This document shows positions 1 to 8,085 of a stretch of 64,000 bases of DNA, piece by piece. Within the stretch, counting starts at the first letter, position 1; every line of letters begins with the position of its first letter. Made by a program: the position numbers and the translations under genes. The stretch spans positions 99,016 to 163,015 of the forward strand of contig JBFWMM010000001.1 in NCBI GenBank assembly GCA_050251615.1, read 5' to 3'. Origin of the DNA: Sedimentisphaera sp050251615 (lineage in GTDB: Bacteria > Planctomycetota > Phycisphaerae > Sedimentisphaerales > Sedimentisphaeraceae). Below the pieces are notes generated by a model that was given only the letters and a program-made list of their open reading frames with translations, did not search any database and was not told where the DNA came from.

Positions 1-340
1 TCAGGAAGAAATCGCATTGTATGACATTCTCAATCCATCTGCGGCAAAATGCCTCGATGTCATCATTGTCAATGTCGTCCAGATGTTTCTTCTGATATTC
101 AAGCGCATCTACGAAGGACTTGAGTGCAAGATTCAGGAAAATATCTTCCTTGGAATCGAAATACTTGTATATATTAGGCTTGGACATACCTGCCCCTTCG
201 GCTATCATGGCCAAAGAGATCTGATCATACTCTTTGTCGATAAAAAGATTTGAGGTTGAGCTCAGTATGTCGTTTTTGCGTACTTCTTTTTGCTCACTTG
301 ACCGAGCTCTTTTCCAGTTTTTTCTCATTTTGCTTCTCAT
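1..340 (-). CDS. TetR/AcrR-family transcriptional regulator, C-terminus cut by window edge
   Basis: Read on the minus strand from an ATG at 340 (alternative at 328), this frame stays open for about 113 codons and runs off the window start. The N-terminal part has the TetR helix-turn-helix pattern, with 'MIAEGAGMSKPNIYKYF' as the recognition helix followed by 'DSKEDIFLNL'. Family members are one-component repressors that release DNA when the C-terminal domain binds a ligand; that domain is outside the window, so the ligand cannot be guessed. It diverges from dapF. A 12-bp perfect palindrome lies directly upstream of its start codon and may be an autoregulatory operator. Confidence 0.85.
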   Translation of the reverse strand, partial: MRSKMRKNWKRARSSEQKEVRKNDILSSTSNLFIDKEYDQISLAMIAEGAGMSKPNIYKYFDSKEDIFLNLALKSFVDALEYQKKHLDDIDNDDIEAFCRRWIENVIQCDFFL

Positions 341-342
341 AA

Positions 343-354
343 AACTAATTAGTT
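343..354. promoter_or_regulatory. Candidate TetR operator (12-bp palindrome)
   Basis: The sequence AACTAATTAGTT is a perfect inverted repeat 3-14 bp upstream of the TetR start codon at 340. Location and symmetry fit autorepression of a TetR-type gene; direct binding is an inference. Confidence 0.45.
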
Positions 355-420
355 CTTTTTTCTTGAAAAAACTGCAATACTCCGAGGTTTACAGCAAATC
401 CCCTTTTTGCCGATACCCTA

Positions 421-449
421 TTGAGATTACAACCGACAACAAGTATAAT
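421..449 (+). promoter_or_regulatory. Sigma-70-type promoter of dapF
   Basis: TTGAGA (421-426), a 17-bp spacer and TATAAT (444-449) form a near-consensus housekeeping promoter. Transcription would start near 456, leaving a leader of about 50 nt before dapF. Confidence 0.7.
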
Positions 450-508
450 GAGCAGTTCAGCTGAGGTCAATAAGATATTGCAAAGCAACCTGAAAATATG
501 AGGAAAAG

Positions 509-1384
509 ATGAGATTTACCAAAATGCACGGACTTGGAAACGATTATGTTTACGTAAATTGTTTTGAAGAGCAGGTGATGAAGCCTGAAGAGATGGCGGT
601 GAGAGTGAGCGATAGAAACTTCGGCATAGGCGCCGATGGTCTGATTTTGATTTGCCCTTCGGATGTAGCGGATGTGCGTATGCGTATGTTCAACGCTGAT
701 GGAAGCGAGTCGGAGATGTGCGGCAACGGGCTAAGGTGTGTGGCAAAATATACCTTTGACCACAAGCTTGCAGAGCCGGGCACAGGCCTTTCGATTCCCG
801 GACAGCAGCCTTGTGAGCATTCGCTCAATATCGAAACCGGCGCAGGGGTGCTGCGCGTTGGCATAATCCCCGGTGAAGACGGCAAGGCGGAAATGGTTTG
901 CGTTAATATGGGCCGGCCGATCCTTGCGCCGGCAGAAATCCCCGTCAAAATGAGTGGCGATATGGTTATTAATGAACCATACACCGGCCTCGGCAGTGAG
1001 CTCCGAATGAGCTGCGTTTCGATGGGCAACCCGCATGTAATCTTTTTTACCGACTGCCTTGAGGCAGTTGAGCTTGAGAAAATAGGCCCGATAATCGAAA
1101 ACGACCCGATCTTCCCCGCGAGAATTAATGTGCATTTTGTGAAGGTGGAAGGGCCTGACGAAATCTCCATGCGTACATGGGAGCGCGGCAGCGGCATTAC
1201 TCTGGCCTGCGGAACGGGCGCCTGCGCTTGTCTTGTGGCGTCTATCCTCAACGGCCTGACAGAACGGGCGCTGCTTTGCCATCTCCCGGGCGGAGACCTT
1301 CAGTTGCACTGGTGCGAGGAAGACGGCTGCGTTTATATGACCGGTCCGGCTAAGGAAGTCTATGAGGGGCTTTGGCTCGACTGA
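509..1384 (+). CDS. dapF: Diaminopimelate epimerase
   Basis: This enzyme converts LL- to meso-diaminopimelate in the cytoplasm, the last step before meso-DAP is used for peptidoglycan or decarboxylated to lysine. The 291-residue protein has the usual length plus a short insert near residues 86-106. The two-base catalytic pair is visible: Cys71 in 'EMCGNGLRC' and Cys234 in 'TLACGTGACA'. The N-terminal 'KMHGLGNDYVYV' and 'GADGL' are family signatures. The ATG at 509 is preceded by GAGGAAAAG. It stands alone behind its own promoter and is followed by a weak hairpin with a T run. Meso-DAP synthesis agrees with a peptidoglycan-containing planctomycete. Confidence 0.97.
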   Translation: MRFTKMHGLGNDYVYVNCFEEQVMKPEEMAVRVSDRNFGIGADGLILICPSDVADVRMRMFNADGSESEMCGNGLRCVAKYTFDHKLAEPGTGLSIPGQQPCEHSLNIETGAGVLRVGIIPGEDGKAEMVCVNMGRPILAPAEIPVKMSGDMVINEPYTGLGSELRMSCVSMGNPHVIFFTDCLEAVELEKIGPIIENDPIFPARINVHFVKVEGPDEISMRTWERGSGITLACGTGACACLVASILNGLTERALLCHLPGGDLQLHWCEEDGCVYMTGPAKEVYEGLWLD

Positions 1385-1420
1385 CTGCCCGCGCAGGCGT
1401 TTGCTTCTGCCACTATGACA

Positions 1421-1449
1421 GACCGGCGAGGAAAGCGCCCGTCGGTTTT
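1421..1449 (+). terminator. Weak hairpin terminator after dapF
   Basis: ACCGGCG pairs with CGTCGGT (one G-T pair) across an 11-nt loop and is followed by four T. It is short and could be only partly effective. Confidence 0.4.
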
Positions 1450-1508
1450 CTGAGGTAGATAAGCGTAATGGCTTATGTTACAAGCTTTTGTGTTTATTTG
1501 GAATCTAT

Positions 1509-1525
1509 TGGCACGGCACTTGCTT
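1509..1525 (+). promoter_or_regulatory. Sigma-54 (-24/-12) promoter of groES-groEL
   Basis: TGGCACGGCACTTGCTT matches the RpoN consensus (TGGCAC, five bases, TTGC[AT]) with the required ten bases between GG (1510-1511) and GC (1522-1523). Predicted start is near 1535, about 47 nt before groES. No CIRCE inverted repeat (the HrcA site) is visible here. An RpoN promoter requires a bacterial enhancer-binding protein, none of which is encoded in this window. Confidence 0.75.
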
Positions 1526-1581
1526 GTTAGATTTGCAGTTATAACAATTAAACTTCTCTAACCATTAGGAGTAACATAAAA

Positions 1582-1872
1582 ATGAAACTTAAACCACTGT
1601 CTGATAATGTATTGCTCAAGAGAGTAGAAGAATCCTCCGTAACCACGGGAGGCATCGTACTGCCTGACAGCGCCAAGGAGCGCTCAAGCCGTGGGACCGT
1701 AATCAGTGTTGGCCCGGGCCGCCTCAAAGACGATGGTACGAGAGCCGCAATGAGCGTTAAAGCCGGTGATGTCGTGATCTTCGAGAGCTACGCCCCCAGA
1801 GACATAAAACTGAACGGCGAGGAATACCTCATCGTTGATCAGGGCAGTATCATCGCGGTAATCGAAGACTGA
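1582..1872 (+). CDS. groES: Co-chaperonin GroES (Hsp10)
   Basis: GroES forms the heptameric lid of the GroEL folding chamber. The 96-residue protein starts 'MKLKPLSDNVLLKRVEE', carries the mobile-loop region 'SSVTTGGIVLPDSAKE' (residues 18-33) and ends 'YLIVDQGSIIAVIED', all typical. A good Shine-Dalgarno (AGGAG, about 1568-1572) precedes the ATG. groEL follows after 42 bp in the same orientation, so the pair should be one transcript from the sigma-54-type promoter at 1509. Confidence 0.97.
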   Translation: MKLKPLSDNVLLKRVEESSVTTGGIVLPDSAKERSSRGTVISVGPGRLKDDGTRAAMSVKAGDVVIFESYAPRDIKLNGEEYLIVDQGSIIAVIED

Positions 1873-1914
1873 TAACAACAATGAACAGCCTGAGAAGGCA
1901 TGGAGATTGATTAT

Positions 1915-3531
1915 ATGACAGCAAAAAAAATAGCATTTGAAAACGAAGCCCGCGCGGCAATTCTTGAAGGTGTCAAGAAGCTCGCGGCGGCGGTTAAAAT
2001 AACCCTCGGCCCTTGCGGGCGCAATGTTATCCTCGAAAAGTCTTTCGGTAGCCCCACGGTTACCAAGGACGGTGTTTCGGTGGCTAAGGAAATTGAGCTT
2101 GAAGATGCCTATGAGAATATGGGCGCGCAGATGGTCAAGGAAGTTGCCTCGAAGACGAGCAACGTTGCCGGTGACGGTACAACCACCGCGACGATTATGG
2201 CAGAAGCCATCTTCGCGGAGGGACTCAAAAACATCACTGCCGGCGCAAACCCGATGAAGGTAAAGCGCGGCATTGATCAGGCTGTGGCCGCGATTGTGGC
2301 AGAGCTTCAGAGGATGAGCATCCCCGTCGATTCCTCAAAGCAGGTCGAACAGGTTGCCCGTTGCTCATCCAATCACGATGCCGAGATCGGCAAGGTGATG
2401 GCGAAAGCGATGGAGAAAGTCGGCAAGGACGGCGTTATTACGGTAGAAGAGGGCCAGAGCCTTGAGACAACAGTTGACCTCGTAGAGGGTATGCAGTTCG
2501 ACAAAGGCTACCTCAGCCCGCACTTCGTTAATCAGCAGAATATGACTGTTGCGCTGGATAAGCCGTATGTACTTATTTACGAAAAGAAAATCAGCAATGT
2601 ACAGACGCTTGTCCCTGTGCTGGAGAAGGTTGCCAAGCAGGGAAGGCCTCTGCTCATAATAGCGGAAGACATTGAGGGCGAGGCTCTGGCGTTGCTCGTT
2701 GTCAATAAGCTTCGCGGCGTGCTGAACGTTGCGGCGGTTAAGGCTCCGGGCTTCGGCGACAGGCGCAAGGCAATGCTTCAGGATATTGCCATCCTTACAG
2801 GCGGTCAGGCCATTATGGAAGACCTCGGCTACAAGCTTGAGAATGTTGAGCTTTCCCAGCTCGGCCAGGCAAAGAAGGTTACCATAGACAAAGACAGCAC
2901 GACAATCGTTGAAGGAGGCGGTTCAAGCGAAGACATTACCGCCCGCATCGACCAGATCAAGAGCGAGTACAACCTCTCCACAAGCGACTACGACAAGGAG
3001 AAGCTCCAGGAGCGCCTTGCCAAGCTGAGTGGTGGCGTGGCGCAGATCAATGTCGGCGCGGCTACCGAGGCCGAGATGAAAGAGAAGAAGGCGAGAGTCG
3101 AAGACGCGCTGCACGCTTGCAGGGCGGCAATCGAAGAGGGCATCCTTCCCGGTGGCGGCGTTTCTTCTCTTACAGCAATAAAAGCGCTCAAAAAGCTCAA
3201 GCTCGAGGGCGATGAAGCTGTCGGAGCGGACATTGTTTGCAGGGCGGTATCAGCTCCAATCAAGCAGATTGCCAAAAATGCCGGCCTCGACGGCTCCATC
3301 GTTGCGCAGAAGGTTATCGAAGCAGACCAGCCGAACTTCGGCTACAACGCGCTTACGAAGGAATACGGCAATATGATTGAGTTCGGCGTGATCGTGCCGA
3401 CGAAAGTCGAGAGGAGCGCGTTGCAGAACGCCGCTTCAATCGCCTCGCTCCTGCTCACGACTGACGCTATTGTCAGCGAGATTCCCAATGATAAAGACGC
3501 TCTTGGCGGTATGCCGGGCGGAATGATGTAA
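1915..3531 (+). CDS. groEL: Chaperonin GroEL (Hsp60)
   Basis: GroEL is the ATP-dependent double-ring chaperonin. The family signatures are present: 'LGPCGRNVILEKSFG', the ATP-site 'VAGDGTTTATIMA', 'LPGGGVSSL' and the C-terminal 'GGMPGGMM'. I prefer the ATG at 1915 (538 residues, 'MTAKKIAFENEAR') because GGAG at 1902-1905 is at normal spacing from it and GroEL proteins normally begin this way; the in-frame ATG at 1900 overlaps that ribosome site and would add five residues. A strong terminator follows. A single copy is seen here; planctomycetes often have several groEL genes, so this one may be the conditionally expressed copy. Confidence 0.97.
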   Translation: MTAKKIAFENEARAAILEGVKKLAAAVKITLGPCGRNVILEKSFGSPTVTKDGVSVAKEIELEDAYENMGAQMVKEVASKTSNVAGDGTTTATIMAEAIFAEGLKNITAGANPMKVKRGIDQAVAAIVAELQRMSIPVDSSKQVEQVARCSSNHDAEIGKVMAKAMEKVGKDGVITVEEGQSLETTVDLVEGMQFDKGYLSPHFVNQQNMTVALDKPYVLIYEKKISNVQTLVPVLEKVAKQGRPLLIIAEDIEGEALALLVVNKLRGVLNVAAVKAPGFGDRRKAMLQDIAILTGGQAIMEDLGYKLENVELSQLGQAKKVTIDKDSTTIVEGGGSSEDITARIDQIKSEYNLSTSDYDKEKLQERLAKLSGGVAQINVGAATEAEMKEKKARVEDALHACRAAIEEGILPGGGVSSLTAIKALKKLKLEGDEAVGADIVCRAVSAPIKQIAKNAGLDGSIVAQKVIEADQPNFGYNALTKEYGNMIEFGVIVPTKVERSALQNAASIASLLLTTDAIVSEIPNDKDALGGMPGGMM

Positions 3532-3541
3532 CAGAATATAA

Positions 3542-3580
3542 GTGGGGAAAGGCTTACGGGTGTTTCCCCGCTTTGCTTTT
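3542..3580 (+). terminator. Intrinsic terminator after groEL
   Basis: GTGGGGAAA pairs with TTTCCCCGC across a 12-nt loop and is followed by TTTGCTTTT. Confidence 0.8.
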
Positions 3581-3613
3581 ATGCGCATAGCGTAGATGCA
3601 GAACGGAGGATAT

Positions 3614-3895
3614 ATGAACCTCAATTTTTATGCGAATATGTTGGCCTCGGCCACAAAAAGAGCGGCCGTCTGGCTGCTTGCCGCAGGGCTGGCGCTTATC
3701 GGGCTTTGCGCACTGATTTTCATTTTCAAGATAGTATTTATCATCATCGCGATAGCACTCATCGCATCAGCCGGATTCTGGTGTATCGGTATGTCTGTGA
3801 GAATGTTCCTTTCGCTATCCGGTAAAAACAGAATATCCGACAGGGATGATCCGTATCGGGAAAACGTCCGCATACATCATCGCGATTGGAGCTGA
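3614..3895 (+). CDS. Small two-helix membrane protein, unknown function
   Basis: I do not recognise a family. The ATG at 3614 has an excellent ribosome site (GGAGG, 3604-3608), giving a 93-residue protein. It contains two hydrophobic stretches (about residues 18-40 and 40-60, including 'IVFIIIAIALIASAGFW') and a hydrophilic, charged C-terminus ending 'ENVRIHHRDWS'. It lies just after the groEL terminator, so it likely has its own promoter. An extended start at 3596 is possible but ignores the ribosome site. Confidence 0.6.
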   Translation: MNLNFYANMLASATKRAAVWLLAAGLALIGLCALIFIFKIVFIIIAIALIASAGFWCIGMSVRMFLSLSGKNRISDRDDPYRENVRIHHRDWS

Positions 3896-4189
3896 TACAG
3901 GCAGATATCGCTGCCGGAACAGCCTGCGCCTGTGAGCGGCAGGAGGGTAAGTACGGTTTACACCGAGTTTACGCACGGCGCCGTTTTTACGGTGCCATTG
4001 CGCCATCGATGTGAAGATGCTGCCGGATATAACTTTCAATTTCCGGTCGCTTTCGCGGCTTCTCTGTACTCACGTAATACAATGTATCAATTCTATTCTT
4101 GATGACGTATCGTAAAACAGTATCATTTCGTAAGAAATGCGCCAATGTTGTGAATGCCCGCAACATAGGCCCGCTTCGATTAGACCATG

Positions 4190-4219
4190 CAAAAAGCCGA
4201 CCGTCATTCAACGGCCGGC
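4190..4219 (-). terminator. Minus-strand intrinsic terminator without an obvious gene
   Basis: Read on the minus strand, GCCGGCCGT pairs with ACGGTCGGC (one G-U) across a six-base loop and is followed by five T. No minus-strand gene lies upstream of it within several hundred bases, so it may end an unrecognised RNA or be a relic. Confidence 0.45.
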
Positions 4220-4251
4220 CTTCGCAGTATATGTTTTTTTGGAGGTACGTT

Positions 4252-4344
4252 ATGAAAAAGCTTTTATGTTTCTATTGTCTCACTTGTCAAAGTTATATAC
4301 AGAACGGTTGGGGATTAGTTCGTAAAAATATCGCGCCTTATTAA
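4252..4344 (+). CDS. Possible 30-residue peptide
   Basis: GGAGG at about 4232-4236 sits at suitable spacing before this ATG. The product starts 'MKKLLCFYCLTCQ' with three cysteines and ends 'VRKNIAPY'. It is too short to test for coding bias by eye; the ribosome site is the only positive argument. Confidence 0.3.
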   Translation: MKKLLCFYCLTCQSYIQNGWGLVRKNIAPY

Positions 4345-4475
4345 AAAATATGGAAATAATTTTCGCGAGCCTCATTATCATCCGCTAAAACAGAACCCCG
4401 AACGCACAAAATAGGTGAATTGTTCGTGATTCCGTATATAATTACGGCTGACAGTTGTTCTATCGGTTTTCAGAG

Positions 4476-4985
4476 ATGAATTTTTTTAGATTTCTTCAGA
4501 CAATACTTTACTGCGTTTGCGTAGTCGCAGGGTGCGCGTTGCTCGCGCTCGCCTACGTTGCGCCGGATATCGAAACGTACTTCAAAAACCGTATGACGCT
4601 CGTTGCCAGCGAGAAAAAGATTGAACAGCTTCGCGAGCAGGATGATATCTACATCTCCAAAATACTTATGCTCGAACGCGACCCGGGCCTTATACGCCGC
4701 TACCACGATAAAACTTTTCACGTGGAGACTGATGAACCGAAGTATCCCAAGCCAGACAAGGCCACGATAAAAATGGCCATGGATGCGTTGAGGGATGTGC
4801 AAGAGGAAAATGATACGCCGAACAAAGCTCCGGCGCTTGCGTGGCTCACTGTCGCGAATCGACAATCAAACAGAACACTTCTGTATGTTGCAGGAGGCGT
4901 TCTTATAGCTACAGCAATTTTCTTTCTGAACGGGATTCGATGTCCGCGTGCAGTGAAGAACGAAATACAAGAAAGTACGGCCTGA
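4476..4985 (+). CDS. Septum formation initiator-like (DivIC/FtsB-type) membrane protein
   Basis: From the ATG at 4476 the protein has 169 residues: a hydrophobic helix near residues 8-28, a coiled-coil-prone stretch ('MTLVASEKKIEQLREQDD') and then 'LERDPGLIRRYHDKTFH', which resembles the conserved D-P-x-x-I-E/R segment of DivIC/FtsB. A second hydrophobic helix lies near the C-terminus ('LYVAGGVLIATAIFFLNG'), which is not typical of FtsB. FtsB-family proteins bridge divisome components. A TTG start at 4455 would lengthen the product by seven residues. It ends one base before the next gene, so the two are probably cotranscribed. Family assignment is tentative. Confidence 0.6.
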   Translation: MNFFRFLQTILYCVCVVAGCALLALAYVAPDIETYFKNRMTLVASEKKIEQLREQDDIYISKILMLERDPGLIRRYHDKTFHVETDEPKYPKPDKATIKMAMDALRDVQEENDTPNKAPALAWLTVANRQSNRTLLYVAGGVLIATAIFFLNGIRCPRAVKNEIQESTA

Positions 4986-4986
4986 T

Positions 4987-7071
4987 ATGCCAGACAACAA
5001 AAAGATTGAGTTGCTCGCTCCGGCGGGGAAAAAGGAATCCCTTATCGCGGCCATTGAAGCGGGTGCGGATGCCGTGTATCTGGGCCTCAAAACCCTCAAC
5101 GCAAGGCGCGGGGCAGATAATTTTGAATATACAGAACTTGCCGATGTTGTCAGCCTGGCGCATGAGAAGGGTGTGAAGGTGCATCTTGCTCTCAACACGA
5201 TCATCGCTGCGAGAGAGACGGGGCAGGCCGTGCGTGCGCTGGAAGTCGCATCGCAGGCGAAGGTTGATGCGGTTATCGTGACAGACCCTATGTTCTTCAG
5301 CTTCATCGCGCTTTATCCCGATATGGAATTTCATTTCAGCACGCAGGCGGCTATTGAAAACACTCTCGGCATGTCGTTTGCGAAGAGGATCGGCGTGAAG
5401 CGGGTTGTTCTTGCCAGAGAGATGACATTCGAGGAAGTCAAAGCGGCCTCGGCTCAGGCAGGCGTTGAGACTGAGATATTTGTGCAGGGCGCGATGTGCT
5501 TCGGAGTATCGGGTAAATGCCTTATGAGTAGCTGGGGCGGCGGCCGAAGCGGCAACCGAGGCACATGCACAAGTCCGTGCAGGGTGCTGTGGACAACCGG
5601 CGAAGGCGAAGGCGAGGCCTATATGTCCATGCATGACCTCAGCCTTATCGAGTATATGGATAAGATCAGAGAGGCGCACGTGAGCTGCCTGAAAATCGAA
5701 GGACGCTTGAAAAACGCGTCCTGGGTCTCACGCGCGGTGGGCGAGTATAGAAAAGCTCTCGACGGTGTCGCTTTCGATGAGCAGATTATATCGAGTCTTT
5801 CTGATGTAACCGGCAGAGAGCAAAGCGCCGCGTATTTCTCCGGCCATACCGAAGGCCTCTGCGGCAGGGCGGGCAGGGCGGCCTCGGCAGCGGAGTTTGT
5901 CTCCGACCTTCCACAGAACAAGCCCGATGGTTCCCGCCCCAAACGCGGATGGAATGTGGCAGTGAGTACATCGCAAGGCGCATTCACGGTGAATGTGAGC
6001 ATGGAGGGAGAAGACTTCAATGAGGAGTTTTCGCTTCCTCTTACCGTTCTCAAGCGCGAAAAGAAAGGTGTAACCGTTGCCTCTCTGGCAGGGAGAATCA
6101 CCTGCGAAACAAGACCCGCTCTCACGCTTCTCAGCTTTACCTCTGATGAGCCCCATAAACTTCTCGCGAGAAAGACGGTAAACGGATTTGATGAACAGAT
6201 TGCATCAATCTACTACCGCTGGCAGAAGAAGCAGGCCGATGATACAATCAGAATTGATTTGCCGGAGAACGTTGCCAGCGCCGCCGTGCAGGGCAGACGC
6301 TCCGAACAGAACACCCTTTCGCTGCGCAAGGACAGCAAGGTGAAATGCATCCGCCTTGACTACCGCAACGCGAAGAAGATTACCGGCACGCTTTCGGGAA
6401 TAGAACAGATTGTTCTGGAAAATGTTCCCGCCGACAAGGAACGGACGCTGCAAAAGGGCTGGATTGTGAGTTTGCCTGCGGTTTTCTATGAATCACAGAT
6501 TGATGAGCTTAGGGCTCTCGTCAGCGCTTGTGCCGCGAGCGGGAGGCTCGTGGAGGCAAACAGTTTCGCGGGCATAGAGCTTGCGAAAGAGGCCGGAGCG
6601 AAATTCTGTACAGGCCCTGAAATCTGGATTCTCAACCATCTTGCCGCAAGGGCGCTCAAAAAACTGGGCGCGCAGAGCGGATATGTCAGCATTGAGGCGG
6701 ATAAGAGGCAGGTTACCGAGCTTTGTATGCGCAGTGAGCTACCGCTCAATATGCTGCTCTACGGCTACCCCACTCTCTGTATCACGAGAGCGGAGATGTC
6801 GGAGGATTTGCAGGACGGGGCGATTATTGAGGACGCCCGCGGAATCAAGATGACGGTGAGCAGGGGCGATATTACCGTGCTCAGGAGCGCGGAGCCATTC
6901 TCGCTGCTCGGTGCCTCCAATCCCGCGGTTCGCGTGCAGACATTCGTAGCAGACCTCTGCGCCATCACAGATGAGACTCGGCTGATTGAGACGGTCAAAA
7001 TGCTCAAGAGCGGCAAATACCCGACGAACGTTCCAGCCAAGCGCTTCAACTACAACCGAACATTGAAATAA
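4987..7071 (+). CDS. Peptidase U32-family protein (tRNA/rRNA hydroxylation type)
   Basis: This 694-residue protein begins 'KIELLAPAGKKESLIAAIEAG', the U32 N-terminal barrel signature. The four conserved cysteines are present as Cys171, Cys178, Cys194 and Cys198 in the segment running from 'GAMCFGVSGKC' to 'RGTCTSPCR'. Long U32 members with a C-terminal extension include E. coli RlhA (23S rRNA hydroxylation) and TrhP (tRNA hydroxylation), so RNA modification is more likely than proteolysis; which RNA is modified cannot be told from sequence. It follows the DivIC-like gene by one base, suggesting translational coupling. Confidence 0.88.
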   Translation: MPDNKKIELLAPAGKKESLIAAIEAGADAVYLGLKTLNARRGADNFEYTELADVVSLAHEKGVKVHLALNTIIAARETGQAVRALEVASQAKVDAVIVTDPMFFSFIALYPDMEFHFSTQAAIENTLGMSFAKRIGVKRVVLAREMTFEEVKAASAQAGVETEIFVQGAMCFGVSGKCLMSSWGGGRSGNRGTCTSPCRVLWTTGEGEGEAYMSMHDLSLIEYMDKIREAHVSCLKIEGRLKNASWVSRAVGEYRKALDGVAFDEQIISSLSDVTGREQSAAYFSGHTEGLCGRAGRAASAAEFVSDLPQNKPDGSRPKRGWNVAVSTSQGAFTVNVSMEGEDFNEEFSLPLTVLKREKKGVTVASLAGRITCETRPALTLLSFTSDEPHKLLARKTVNGFDEQIASIYYRWQKKQADDTIRIDLPENVASAAVQGRRSEQNTLSLRKDSKVKCIRLDYRNAKKITGTLSGIEQIVLENVPADKERTLQKGWIVSLPAVFYESQIDELRALVSACAASGRLVEANSFAGIELAKEAGAKFCTGPEIWILNHLAARALKKLGAQSGYVSIEADKRQVTELCMRSELPLNMLLYGYPTLCITRAEMSEDLQDGAIIEDARGIKMTVSRGDITVLRSAEPFSLLGASNPAVRVQTFVADLCAITDETRLIETVKMLKSGKYPTNVPAKRFNYNRTLK

Positions 7072-7166
7072 AAACGCCATTGCGCAAAACAATGCGACAC
7101 TGCAAAGTGCAACGGGGCGTAGCGACGGCAAATGCTACGGCGGGTATGACTTTCAAATTCCGGCGC

Positions 7167-7946
7167 TCACACGCCGAGAATTTCCGCTTCGAAAGCGCTA
7201 TTTCCCCGTGCGAATCTTTGTTCAAGTCGTTTTAATGTGCCGTGGTGGGTCATGGCGTAGGAGAGCGGGGTAACCGTGCAATAGCCGTTGTGGATGGCGT
7301 GTCGGTCGGTGCCTTCCTCTGCGCCGTAGTGGTTTTCCGAGCCAATCTGAAATACGACTTTCCCATCCTCGCAATGCGTGCTTGTGTATTTTTCTTTGTA
7401 CATTGATTCAGCCTGCCGTACGAGCTTTATACCTTTGCTGAGGCCCTCATCAAGAAGCGGCACGTTGATGTTGAATATGTCGCCGGCTTTGAGCTCTGCT
7501 ATAAATTTCTTCAACACCCTCACTCCTTCCCGTGCGGCTTTTTTCAGGCAGCTTTGCCCTGCTTTCGAGCTGATAGCCACGGCCGGTATCCCGTAGAAAG
7601 CACCCTCGACAGCCGCGGCGACAGTTCCGGAGTAAAGCATATCCACGCCCACATTCGCCCCGATGTTCATCCCCGAAACCACAAGGTCAAAGTCTGTCTT
7701 GTACAGCTCAAGTATGGCCAGCTTTACGCAGTCTGCCGGAGTGCCGTCAATTGCCCAGCCGGTAAAGAAGCCGTCCACCGTCATCATTTCGCAAGGCACC
7801 GGCGTAAGGCTGAGGCTGTGGCTCGCGCCTGATTTCGCATTGAGGGGCGCCGCAACATACACCTCCCCCAGAGTACAGAGCTCTTCGTAGAGGTAGTGCA
7901 GGGCTTCGCAGTATATGCCGTCATCGTTTGTAAGAAGGATTTTCAT
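7167..7946 (-). CDS. surE: 5'/3'-nucleotidase SurE
   Basis: SurE is a divalent-metal-dependent nucleoside monophosphate phosphatase. The 259-residue protein starts 'MKILLTNDDGIYCEAL'; metal ligands Asp8, Asp9, Ser39 and Asn94 ('SGMNIGANVG') match the family, and 'AIDGTPADCVKLA' is a further signature. It faces the U32 gene convergently across 95 bp. The gene usually found beside surE in proteobacteria (pcm) is absent. Confidence 0.96.
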   Translation of the reverse strand: MKILLTNDDGIYCEALHYLYEELCTLGEVYVAAPLNAKSGASHSLSLTPVPCEMMTVDGFFTGWAIDGTPADCVKLAILELYKTDFDLVVSGMNIGANVGVDMLYSGTVAAAVEGAFYGIPAVAISSKAGQSCLKKAAREGVRVLKKFIAELKAGDIFNINVPLLDEGLSKGIKLVRQAESMYKEKYTSTHCEDGKVVFQIGSENHYGAEEGTDRHAIHNGYCTVTPLSYAMTHHGTLKRLEQRFARGNSAFEAEILGV

Positions 7947-8085
7947 AAAGACTTTTACCCAGTAGGATTATTTTAACGAAAGCCTATTATACGCCCCTGA
8001 GGCTTAATGGCAAGGCTCAGCAGCTTTGCCATTCCTAATGCTTTTTCTCTGTTGCAGAGGCAGTAATTGTGTAGAATACAGCGCT

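Larger units (their letters stand above)
3896..4475. other. Long gene-poor interval with hairpins and one tiny ORF
   Basis: No convincing long gene is visible. The interval holds a hairpin with a TTTT loop (GGCGCCGT/ACGGTGCC, about 3978-3997), a minus-strand terminator-like hairpin at 4190-4219, and a 30-codon ORF at 4252-4344 with a good ribosome site. Its overlapping longer frames have no recognisable domains. Confidence 0.4.

Noticed and set aside
3987..4344. Overlapping 60-80-codon frames on both strands
   Set aside because: No domains, no ribosome sites for the long versions and no coding pattern; only the 30-codon ORF at 4252 has a good ribosome site.
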